Of a stretch of DNA of 64,000 bases, positions 1 to 9,957 are shown one piece after another (position 1 is the stretch's first letter; each line of letters starts with the position of its first letter). Location of the stretch: contig CM032131.1 of the NCBI GenBank assembly GCA_018894105.1, positions 2,630,501 through 2,694,500 on the forward strand, written 5' to 3'. The DNA comes from Jacaranda mimosifolia. Lineage: Eukaryota; Streptophyta; Magnoliopsida; Lamiales; Bignoniaceae. The notes below the pieces were generated by a model. That model was given only the letters and a program-made list of their open reading frames with translations. It was not told the origin of the DNA and ran no database searches. A program made the translations under genes and the position numbers.

Positions 1-650
1 TGATGCATATTTTTCTTTAGAAATTTTCATCTGAAAATGGGATAGTTTTGTTAGTGTCATAACTAATGCAAATAATTAAAAAAATAAAATTATATTTTAA
101 GATTCAAAATTTGATCAAATTAAATTGCATAATTATGGTCAAAGAACTCTTTTGAATGTTTTTAAAGGTCTCACTAAATTGTGTTGACATGTTTTGGTGA
201 TTTAAAAAATCAGTAAGTTGGCAACTATTGCATATAAATAAGAAAATATAAATTTTAATAATGCAAAATTTGGTCAAATTTTGTATAATTATAAACAAGA
301 AATTCCCTTTCCATATATTGTAATGTATATTTATTTGAGTATGAATGGATTTAAAGAATGTGCACAAAAATGCATGGAATTTGGTTGGTTGGCATATCTT
401 CTTGATTTAGACAATAAAAAAAATTATAATAAATGCTAATAATTAAAAAATATATATTATTCTAAATTTTAAGAATTCAAAATTAAGGCAAAATGAAAAA
501 TTATGGTCAAATGACCACATTCCTTTATATAATAGTATAGACTTGTTTATATGTGAATGAATTTTTACTATGTATTTAAAGATCATCAAATTTGGTTAGT
601 TGGCATAATTGATTATATTGATATTTGCACTCCATTTTAAATTTTTGTAT
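1..650. repeat. Degenerate AT-rich satellite-like repeat, block 1
   Basis: The same string of short landmarks recurs in order: a TAAATTTTAAGAATTC-like box, a GGTCAAAATTGCATAATTATGGTCAAA-type box, a CCTTTATATAATAG-like box, then TGAATGGATTTAAAGAATG and TTGGTTAGTTGGCAT. Copies of the box around GCATAATTATGGTCAAA lie near 127, 281 and 495, so units are uneven (about 150-215 bp). Related units recur at 1900-2280, 4620-5249, 16216-16297 and 22150-22275. No coding potential is seen. It could be a decayed tandem satellite or the body of an old AT-rich transposon. Confidence 0.6.
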
Positions 651-807
651 TAGGTTATTGATCAAAATATCCTCTTTCTTTTCAAATGCATTCATATTAA
701 TTTTCAAGACAAATATACCCTTTAGTATAATAATTCACAATTTCAATTTTGTTATTCATGAAAACATTCAACGTCAATTTGTCTAACTTAATATAAAATA
801 ACAATAG

Positions 808-1470
808 ACTAGGCAAATGGGCACCTATGGGTAACCCAAGAATAGATAATGACTGGTTGGGTAAATTTATCCATAGGTAAAATTATCCATTTTTTATTGA
901 ATACGAAATAGTGGACCTATTACCCAGTGATGGGTAACCCACAGGTACTTGTATTTTTATTTTTTTATACTTGAAGATAAATTAATATATATTTTTTAAT
1001 TTACATAATATTATTCAAGTATTACTTAAATAAAACTAATAAAGGAGGCTACAAATTTTAAACATTACATTGAACAAGTACTTTAAGTATATCAAGAATT
1101 TTAGTTTGAAAAGTACAACTTAAATGTTTAAAAATCTATCAACTTTAAGTTTTATTACATTTTGAAGTTCAAATTTAAATCCCATTATATGTCAAAAGTA
1201 TTTCGAACAAAAAATTTAAATACCATTTAAACCTTGTTGTTATTATAGAAAAATGTGTTATATCCTCCAAATTATTTGTGAAAATTAGAGAAAATTTTAA
1301 TATATATATATATATATATATGTATATGTGTGTGTGTGTTTTCATGGGTTATTTGTAGGTTGTGTCAAAAAATGGCAGATAATTAGGTGGTGGGTAAAAT
1401 TACTCATATTTTATTGGGTGGAGAAAATGAGGCTTATTACCCGCATTTTTTTTGGGTACTCGCAGTATGA
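808..1470. mobile_element. Possible hAT-like MITE remnant (GGGTA-rich ends)
   Basis: GGGTAACCC, GGGTAAATT, TTACCCAGTGATGGGTAACCC and similar words are clustered at both ends (about 808-955 and 1345-1470). They enclose an AT-rich core with a (TA)n(TG)n microsatellite at about 1299-1340. Short GGGTA/TACCC-rich ends around an AT-rich centre are typical of plant hAT-type MITEs. I could not define exact terminal inverted repeats or a target duplication, so the boundaries are rough. No gene is seen between 651 and 1899. Confidence 0.3.
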
Positions 1471-1899
1471 TTGATTTTTTGTCAAATCTAAATAATAAGG
1501 TGAAGTGCTATTTTCTTCCTTTATTTCCCCTTTTTTGATCAAAGTTACTTTACACAGCAATCTTTATGAAGTAAAATAAGACCCACATTTGGGGTGTGAA
1601 AATATATTATTTTATAGTAATGCTATCATTTTTCTATTGAAATTCATAGTCATATCTTCAGTGAGATGATTGAATTTAAAGATGAGACAATCTATTAATT
1701 TTTATATGTTTTATCAAGTTTGATATGGAATGAATCAAGGTTAGCAATGAATCAAAATGATATCTTATAGGATAAAAAATAGTACACTAAGGGCACAATT
1801 GTCAAGCAATTTAAATTAAATGATATCTTGTAAATAAAGGAATATAATAGTCAATTCTTATAGATTAAAAATCAAATGGAGTGCCAATAACAAATTTTG

Positions 1900-2280
1900 G
1901 AGTGCAAATAACAATACCCTTCAAAATTATAAATTCTAAAAATTTTGGTCAAAATTTCATTATTGGGTCGTTCAAAGATTTTCTTTCCATTTATAATGGT
2001 ATAATTTATGTGTTTCTCAATGCATTTAAAGAATCCATTAATTGGTCATTAAAATTATTTAGTTGATATAATTTGATGAATTAGAAAATTAAGAAATAAT
2101 TCACAGCTAATACAAATAATTAAGAAGTGAATTAAAAAATTGATCAAAAGATCCAATTTCTATATACAATAACACAATCTGTATGTGTATGTTAATGAAT
2201 TTGAAGAATGTATCAAAAGATATTTAGAACTAATGAGGTTTTCATTTTCACATTGAAACAATTTTGAAGTACAAGTGTGA
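1900..2280. repeat. Satellite-like repeat, block 2
   Basis: This block repeats the landmarks of block 1: AAATTCTAAAAATTTTGGTCAAAATTTC near 1930, a TTAAAGAATCCATTAATTGG box near 2028, AATTTGATGAATTAGAAAATTAAG near 2070, then ATCAAAAGATCCAATTTCTATATACAATA near 2142. About two diverged units are present. A short open frame across the first unit is not supported as a gene. Confidence 0.5.
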
Positions 2281-2858
2281 TGGTAAAATTACACGTGAAT
2301 CTTTAATAAATATGCTATCGGAACACATAATGATATTATACTATATTATGAAAAATTGTTGACTTTCTATTCCTGTAATTGATAGTTCAGCTCTTATTTA
2401 CAAACATAGATGAAGAATCGGTAAGTAGAAGAAATTATACACTCATATCATAATTAGGTTATTATGATTTTAACATATTCAAGTTTTTCATTTATAAATA
2501 TAATATATAAGAATGTCAGGATGTTTACTTCAACCAAGTTATGCATTTAAATCATAGCGTTTATTTTATATTCATTATTTCTTTATATATAACATGATAC
2601 ATATACTAATGTTGAGTGTCAAGATGCATGCATATATCCTAAGAATTTCTTTAAATTTAAATTAGTAGAAAGATATGATGATTATACAAATAACAAATCA
2701 ATGTAATATGGAAAATGAGTTGAAGCAATAAGAATTACCATTTCGATAAGCATACCACGTTTACAAATTTAACATAGCATATATAAATTATTGAAATAGA
2801 ACTAAACATAATCTTAAAGTTTTTGTAATAAAACAAATCATTTTTGCAAGTTTGATAA
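2281..2858. other. Intergenic / MADS 3' flank
   Basis: AT-rich sequence with no recognised gene. The right part will contain the 3' untranslated region of the minus-strand MADS gene. Confidence 0.5.
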
Positions 2859-3646
2859 CTAAGGATAATTGCCCTGAAGAGAATGAGAAGCCTCTCCAGT
2901 TTCATCATCAGTAGATGGATTCTGTGACTGTGGAGAAAAATAGTTAAATTGGGCAGGAAATTGATTAATAAATATTGGTTGGAAAATTGATCTGCCCCAG
3001 TAATTGCCCCACTACTTGGTGAATATGAATATGATGCAGCAAGAAGAACATTGTTCTGAGAAAAAGTATCAGGAGCAACTACTGCATTTGTAATATGTGA
3101 AACATTTTGTTGTTGAAATGCAGTGGAAGTTGATATTGCTCCATTTTTTAGCTCCTCAATACGACTGGTTACTAGAGAACGAAATTCTTTAAACCATGCC
3201 ATCCATTCCTTCACTTGTTCTCTGTTTAGACTTTCAATGGGAACTTGCTCGGTTTTAGCAATTTCATCCAAGTAATTTTCTCGTTTTTCTACCTCCTCAT
3301 TTAGCTCTTGCACCTCATCCGGCCTTTTGTTTAGGTGCTCAATTCTAGCTCGTGTCTGAGCCTCAATGGTACTTGCAGGTTGCTGATTCGGATTGGTGCA
3401 TCTGCTGACCACGGATTCCATAGATGGGTGGAAAAATGAGAAAGGGTTGCCGGTGGGAGAGAAGGTGATTATACCAACATCAACACCACAAAGTGTGCTT
3501 AGCTCGCTCGCCTGTTTGTACAGGGTAAGACGGCGTTTTGAAAAGCTCGTGTACAAACTATCTTTATTTTGTATCAGGCTAACAGGGATCCTTCGGCGGC
3601 CCTTTTTTTCCCTGCCTAACAACATCATTGCTTGTCCGCTGGACAT
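2859..3646 (-). CDS. Type I (M-alpha) MADS-box protein, AGL62-like, with a 1-nt frameshift near the C terminus
   Basis: Intronless, as type I MADS genes usually are. From the ATG at 3646 there is a short N-terminal extension, then a MADS domain at about residues 15-75. Its visible motifs are KGRRRIPVSLI, FSKRRLTLYKQASELSTLCG, VGIITFSPTG and a FSFFHPSMESVV tail typical of the M-alpha/AGL62 group. A charged helical stretch follows (EELNEEVEKRENYLDEIAK, later KEWMAWFKEF), which is probably a dimerisation coiled coil. In the continuing frame the C terminus turns hydrophobic and runs on to a stop at 2735. The adjacent frame instead gives a polar tail (FNYFSPQSQNPS...DDETGEASHS) ending at a stop at 2859, and that looks like the real end. 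Restoring one G in the G run at 3007-3010 would join the two. The family acts as DNA-binding factors in endosperm and female gametophyte development; the role here is inferred. Confidence 0.8.
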
Positions 3647-3739
3647 CGTAAGATTGATAGTGTCAAAAATTATGAAACAAAAATTTGTATGAGAAAATTG
3701 GTACAAGATTGATTGGCATAGTTTTTCCATCATGAGATG

Positions 3740-3747
3740 TATTTATA
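3740..3747 (-). promoter_or_regulatory. TATA box of the MADS gene
   Basis: TATAAATA on the minus strand, about 94 nt upstream of the ATG at 3646. It decides the start. An in-frame ATG at 3733 lies only about 7 nt from this box, so it would precede a normal transcription start (expected near 3710), leaving 3646 as the first usable ATG. Confidence 0.6.
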
Positions 3748-4619
3748 GCAAAAGGTAACCAAACACCAAATTCAAATGTTCAGCGAGAAATTAATATCAG
3801 CCGACTATTTTTGGCAAATTATATTAATATTAGCTATCAAAGCAAAAAAAAAAAAAAATCTTCACAATTATGAAAAATCTCTTATGAGATTGATAAAATT
3901 TAAAATTTTCTTTTGACATCTTATTTGATGAAAACAAATTGAGAATGTATTATAAAACATTTATTAGGATTAACTTATATAATTTAGATTTTAAAACTTG
4001 GAAATTTCTTAAACTAGGAATAATATATAGCCAATATTATAGGAATCATGTGCAAAATCTAATAATTGATTTTTGATGGACTGGCCCACATCCATTACTT
4101 ACCTTAGTTTGTTAAAAAATTTTCAAGGCAAATTAATTCGTTATTTTGTAATTTTATGATGTAGAAACAAAAGAATTCACAATAAACATAGCAATATTAT
4201 CGGTGTGGTGAAAGTTATGTAGAATAAAAAAAAGGGATGAAATGCTAGAAAGAGCCAAAAGTCGTAGATAGAGCTAAAGAAATCAAGCCAAATATCTAGT
4301 AATTTATTTTGTATTTCAATTATATCTAATTAAATTGAATAATTTATGAATATTATTTTTTATTAAATTTTATTCTCACACAAGTTAAAATTATTTTCGT
4401 AAAGTATACACAAGCAATCAGATTAGTATAAGGATACTAATTCATAATAATATATTTTAATTAATTATTTCTTCATTTATTTAACAGATTTACTAAGCTT
4501 GAAAGACATTAAAAAATAGCCATTGATGCACTTTTTAAAAGATACATAAACCATTAAATGCATCTATAAATAGTTTAATAAATATTTTGAGGAATAAAAT
4601 ATTTTAAAATATCAAGAAT
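3748..4619. other. Intergenic, AT-rich
   Basis: Upstream flank of the MADS gene. Very AT-rich with no open frame or recognisable element. Confidence 0.5.
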
Positions 4620-5249
4620 TAACATTGAGTCAAAATAGATGTAATTTTAGTCAAATCCCCCTTCTTATATTATATAATATAAATATAGAATTTATGTGTG
4701 CTTAATGAGTTTAAAAACTTCATTGAAAAATCATTAAATTTATTTTTAATGATTTAGAAAATTAAGAAATTTATGATTAATGATAAGTAATAAAAAAGAA
4801 TTCTAAATTCTAAAATTTAAAATTTCAAAGGCACAATTACATATGTAAAAATAACCACCCTTTGTACATAGTAGTATGCCCGTGTGGGGGGTGGGGGGTG
4901 GGGGGGGGGGGTGTGAATGGACTTAAAAAAATACACTAAAATGTCAATAATTATGATTAGTTGGAATATTATGATATTTTAGAAAATTAAGAAACTTACA
5001 ATAAATTTTTAGATAATTAAAATTATATATTTTAAATTTTAAGAAATTAAATTTAGTCAAAATTACACAATAATGATCAAAAGACCTCCTTCCTTTATAC
5101 ATATTTAAAGCTCATTAAATTTTATTAGTTTGCACTAAATTTTGAAAATAAAAAAATTGATAACTAATGTAATAAGTAAAATAAATCATTCTAAATTTTA
5201 AGAATTCAAGAATTTGATCAAAATTGCATAATTATAGTTGAAAACCCCC
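4620..5249. repeat. Satellite-like repeat, block 3 (target of element 1)
   Basis: About three diverged units, with the TAGTCAAATCCCCCTTC / GATCAAAAGACCTCCTTCC / ATAGTTGAAAACCCCC box near 4640, 5069 and 5228. Element 1 sits in the C run of the last unit. Joining 5249 to 16221 restores the expected satellite order (AAAACCCCC then TTCCTATGTATAATA). Confidence 0.6.
4886..4911 (+). other. G-quadruplex-type G tract
   Basis: Three long G runs of 6, 6 and more than 10 residues separated by single T residues, next to GTGTG. The long last run can supply two G tetrad columns, so intramolecular quadruplex folding is plausible. It replaces the C/T-rich box of the surrounding satellite unit. Confidence 0.5.
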
Positions 5250-6073
5250 TGATGAGTGTATAAGTTGTTTAGTAATGGAGTGGGCTGAAATCCAGTACGA
5301 TCGACTTGGCGGTAGGTCTAGAGAACTATTTTGTGATATATTGGGGTCGAGTCCTACAATCAATAGCAAATGTCAGGGTAGCTGAGGGGACGTCAGGCTA
5401 AGGCATTCCAACGCTCAAGTTAGTAAGATCGACTAGAAGATAGAGCAGTAGAGTGAGGGCTTAGGATGATAATGTGCATACCTTAGGGAGGCTGTCAATA
5501 GGGTATTGATAGCCTTCTACATGTGTTTGATTTGTCTATGATGCCATTGTTGTACATAAAGGGCATATGTCCTTACTTGAGGACCTTTAAGTCTTCTCCA
5601 GCTAGTGTACTATTCTAGGTGGCGCTGCCGCTTGCTACCTAGGACAAGGTGGTACATTGGAGGAGCAAGCTAGTTTGATGCGGTTGAAAAGGTGGTAGGG
5701 GTGGTGGCATGCACCATTAATGCGGAGGTACACCGCCTGGCAGATCATTCAATGCGGCTAAGAGGCTGTCACCTCGGTTCGACCTCCTAGGTCAAGATGA
5801 ATACTTCTGCAAGATATTCCCTCGGATTATGGTTAAAAAGATGTAACTGTCGCAACTAAATCTTCTTAGTTAAGTGAAGGATTGCATATCCTGATGGTGG
5901 TCGATCGTAATCTGGTTGACAAGTTAAATGCTGGTATTCACTACGATAGATAAGACCTATGAGGTTGAATGATGATCGATAGGTTGGGCCTATAGGTAAT
6001 TGGGCCGTTTTACGCTATATTTCTATCCTGATCAAGTGTTGTTGGGCTAGGCCAGTTGGGCTATCCCATATCA
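5250..6073 (-). repeat. Element 1 LTR (3' LTR in element orientation)
   Basis: Starts TGATGAG and ends CATATCA; 824 bp. It aligns throughout with 15408-16215. In this copy the TATA box equivalent (around 5500) has changed to a TATCAATA-like sequence. The flanking CCCCC on the left matches the one after 16215. Confidence 0.92.
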
Positions 6074-6093
6074 TGAGTCCCTCCTCCCACTTC
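6074..6093 (-). other. Element 1 polypurine tract
   Basis: Read on the minus strand this is AAGTGGGAGGAGGGACTCA directly before the LTR start TGATATGGG. This is the expected plus-strand primer position at the 3' LTR. Confidence 0.75.
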
Positions 6094-6287
6094 TGAGTCT
6101 TAATCGAGAGTATCGATGAGAAGGAATGGGGAATAACTAATAATTGGAAATTGGATATGCTTGATGAGAATCTTAAGGTATCTACTAGAGTTTTGGAGCA
6201 TTAAATGTGTCAGTTACGTCGGGTCACACAAAGAGCAGGTGGCGGTTGTGTAATAATTACAATTGTTTAGGTTACCACATTGTGGCT

Positions 6288-6295
6288 TATAAATA
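6288..6295 (+). promoter_or_regulatory. TATA box of the element 1 antisense ORF
   Basis: A perfect TATAAATA on the plus strand, followed by GGCG, lies 185 nt upstream of the antisense ORF ATG at 6473. It indicates that the extra ORF has its own promoter inside the element, separate from the LTR promoter that drives the opposite strand. Confidence 0.5.
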
Positions 6296-6472
6296 GGCGT
6301 GGTGAAAATCCCCATTTTCACTTTTACAAAATTCCGCGAGGTCAATTCCATTAACTCATTGCGCTTCCTACCAATTGCTCTATACTCTAGACTTCTAAAC
6401 CGCATAAGTCGTTCAAAATCCCTTTGAGCGAGTTTTACTTTTTGCATTCTCAATCATATCGTTTAAGTAATC

Positions 6473-8966
6473 ATGTTGAATGTGTTTGATGGGAATGATA
6501 GTCAGGGGGGACGGTGAGGCCACTAGATCGGATAAGATCCCGACCAGGGGGTTGGGCGACTCGACTAGCGAGTCTAGCAGTTCCTCTGATGTTAGCTCGA
6601 CCTCTAGCAGTTTTAGTGATGACTGACCACTATAGCAGTTCTAGGGCCAAGTCAAACCCTGGTATCCCGTGGTTGGCTGTTCACGACTGACCACTATAGT
6701 GAAATAATTTCCAAAATTACACTTGCTGACCTTGAATCAGTTAGAAAGCTTTATTATGTTCCCCCGAGGTACGAGTTGATCGTCCCCTATCTTTCTGATA
6801 TGATGCATCGACAACCCCTAGGTTGCATGGCCTTCAGGTGTGGGCTTAGGTTTTCTCTCACACAGCCTATAGTTGACCTATTGACAGGCCTCCAAGTTTG
6901 TATCACTCAACTCCTTCCCAACGACTTCTTGACCATATATAGTTTTGTCGTGCTAATACATATACATGACCAACATCTTACATTTACCAAATTTTCCAAT
7001 CTGTTTCACCTTTCCATGTCTCAAAAGTCAAGCAGCACCGACGAGATGGGCTTTTATTATCTTACCGCTCGACCCTATCATAAATTCCTTGTTACTCTCG
7101 CGTTGTTCCATGGCCAAGAGTGGAAAAAGTGATACTTTTATGTTCGGGCGCCTGGGGGTTTCAATATTCCTAGGAGGTGGTGGAGGGGGCACGTCGAGAT
7201 GCCTGGGAACGTAACCCCGACCGAGCCAAATACTTTCATTTGAGATTTAGTTCAATTCGGCCAGATAGAAACCTTGGGGTACATTGAGGAAAGAAATTTG
7301 GTGTTGCTGTGCTTATCCCCAGTCCAGCTAGATTTACCAGCAGATGTTCGACTAGGTAGATTGCATTATTCATTTTCAAATTGATTTTGCTTCTAACTTT
7401 TTGGTCAATTCTAATGTATGCTTCTTTTATTTTCTTGCAGATAGAGAAGAGATCATGAATCAGAATCGAGCTCATGCTTTGGTTGTTCACAAAGGAATCA
7501 GGAGCAACGTTAAAATGCGGCTGCTCATTGAGAGGCTGAATCTCAAGCTACGTCGCAACCACAGGGTGTGTTGCCTGCTCTTATGGTTTCTCCAGCTTGA
7601 CCAGCAGATCCTTCGACCTATCCAACTTCCAAGCTGACCACTAGTTCAGCTGCTTGGCAAAAAAGACCCATGACCAAGTAGGTAGGGCCTGCACAGAAAA
7701 AGACAACTGTAGTTAAGGATAAGGGCAAAGCTGGGGCGCCTCCCTCCCCGATCGATTATGATATCTTTGGGCATCGGGATGACAGTAAGCTATTCCAGTT
7801 GGTCGACTTGCTGTCTCCTCGATTTGGAACCAACATGGCTATCCACAATTCTATGTCTATGATGACGGTGGGGTCGATTGGCTCTTTGCCGCTGAAAATG
7901 ATGGTGGCTGGTCTGTTAGCATCTTGATGAACTTCAGCCAATGGGGCGTATTGAAAGCCATGGCCTATCGTTCCAATATGGTATGTTTCTAGTCAAGTGA
8001 TTCTCATTTGTTGTGTGTGTCCTCTTTTCATTTCTTTTGTTTCTGTATTGACAGAATTGTAGACGTTGCAGGTTAGCCAGTTAAGCTACCATCTTCACAG
8101 GAGGTCAAAGCTGGCGCTCGACAATCGTGATAGGCTCCAACAGGAGCATGCTGAAGTCGATATGGTGAAGGCTTAGATCGATTTGGTCAAGTCAGAGGTT
8201 GAGTGGCTAACTAAGCAATTGGAAGAGAGGGATACGCAGCTCGAGGTAAAGAATGCTCAGCTGCTGGCTACCTTGGCTGAGAGGAGCTTGCCTAAAGAGT
8301 TGCTGAAGAAAGTCAAAGTGGAAGTGCAACCCACTATGATACTAGTTAAGTCTATGGCTACAATATGCCTTACATTTTGCTTGGGGCGAGTTTGTCAGGA
8401 CGCTACCTATTGTTTGACGAGAGGCGGTACAATAATTTATGGTGACCTCAGCATTCCAAAATTCAAGTGTCGTCTTTTACATTGACAATGCGAAGGATAC
8501 CTTCGAGAAGGCTATTAAACGGCTGGAGTTCGTTAGTTATTAAATCTGTCTTGAGGATAGACAACACTCGAACCCAATGTTCGACGAGTAGCTTTGCATA
8601 TATCTTGACCTCGACGAGACTGATCCCGTCGAGAGGCCTACCGCCAAGCCTATGGTTGGGGCTGTAGCTGGCCTTCTTGCTAGGCGCTACGAGGTGACCA
8701 CTGAGTTTGATTTTGCCAACGACTTCGCATTTGATATCAGGGATGACAAAATCAATATAGTGAATTTCTTCCCTCCCACCAGGCATCCTTTTCTAGTAGG
8801 CGAGGCCCTCTCGACCAGCACCTGCGACCCCGCCAGTGCCTATGGTGGTTCCAGAGCAGAAAGTCAAAAGTCCCACAATTTTGGCGGTGCCATCGATTGA
8901 TGAACTCAATCAGGTCATTGATGAGGGTGCGTAAGCCATGGGGGTCGAAGGGGCCATGTCGAGTTG
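6473..8966 (+). pseudogene. Element 1 antisense ORF (putative gypsy-type transposon domain), decayed
   Basis: Collinear with the antisense ORF of element 2 (35181-37615). The recognisable core is a GCMAFRCGLRFSLTQPIVDLLTGLQVCITQLLPN block at about 6820-6930. It matches the plant domain called putative gypsy type transposon, which is carried by TAT-lineage elements. A Q-rich/charged exon begins after an intron acceptor TTTTCTTGCAG near 7440 (DREEIMNQ), and a coiled-coil part starts near 8180 (VEWLTKQLEERDTQLEVKN). The 3' part around 8660-8900 (TTEFDFANDFAFDIRDDK) matches the element 2 C-terminal region. Several stops and frame changes break it. Its function is unknown in the family. Confidence 0.75.
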
Positions 8967-9403
8967 ATTTCTTAGGCTACTAGTTTTCTACTTTTTGATC
9001 GCCCTGCGAGGTGTTTGTTTCTTTTTAATATTTCTTTGAAGTTTGTAATCAAATATTTGCGAATTTAATGAAATGGCATCTTCCGCTCCTCAATGTGTAT
9101 TACATTTTTTCTTTTACTGCATTTCGATCTTTGTCGAATGTCAATTGTTAGTAAACAACAATCATGAGAAACCTAATATCAACTAAGAAATCATATAGCA
9201 TACTCTCTTAATGGAGGAATTGCATTTAAACAAGCTTATGGTTGATTCAAAAATTAATTGTCGCAAAAGGATAACGGAGTTAATCCAAGATATTCATAGT
9301 AGACTGACCTATTTGAGATAGGCATTGCGATAGTGTGTCATCGGCTATTTTCATCGCTATGGAAAGAACATTCTTGGTGAATCGATCATATGAAGGTTGT
9401 CTC

Positions 9404-9890
9404 CGACTACAAGGTCGAATGTTTAATTGAGTGTGTCCGTTAAGGTTGGCTTGTAGCCGTAAATTGTTATAAAGACCATTTGAGATTGACTTTGGGGTCA
9501 ACATTAAACGATCCACTCGTTCTTGGGCCTAGGCTAAAAAGCATTGGCTTGTGGTTTTAAACCATTATTAGGTCGATGTTGAGGTTGACTGCAAATGATT
9601 AACTCATTTGTTGAGCTGGGCTTAAAAGGCTTGATGCCGCGGTTTGAAACTATCATTATGTCGACTTTAGGGTCAACTACAAATGATTAACTCATTTGTT
9701 AATTTGGGCTAGAAACCTTGGTTTTGCTATTCAAAATCGTCGTGTCATCGACTAAGGGGTCAACTGTGAACGATTAACTCACTCGTTAACTTGGGCTAGA
9801 AGCTTTGGTTTTGCGGTTCGAAATTGTTGTGTCATCAACTACGAGGTTGAATTTTGAACGTAACTGTTAGTGTGGACGAATGGTTGCATG
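9404..9890. repeat. Tandem repeat of about 87 bp between antisense ORF and integrase, element 1
   Basis: A GTCGACTTTAGGGTCAACT-like motif recurs near 9404, 9486, 9574, 9662, 9749 and 9836. It is followed each time by GATTAACTCATTTGTTAACTTGGGCT-type sequence and GGTTTTGCGGTTCAAA-type sequence. Spacing is 82-88 bp and about 5-6 copies are present. Element 2 has a different, 65-bp tandem block at the same structural position. Confidence 0.75.
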
Positions 9891-9957
9891 AATCATAGGT
9901 AGTTTTCATTAATGTAGAATCATATTGTGATATAGTCGAGTGGAGACATTGGTCTCT

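Noticed and set aside
3393..3692. Plus-strand open frame of 99 codons
   Set aside because: It is the shadow of the MADS domain on the other strand.
3647..3733. N-terminal extension of the MADS protein from the ATG at 3733
   Set aside because: It is hydrophobic and unlike MADS proteins, and it lies within a few bases of the TATA box, so it should not be in the transcript.
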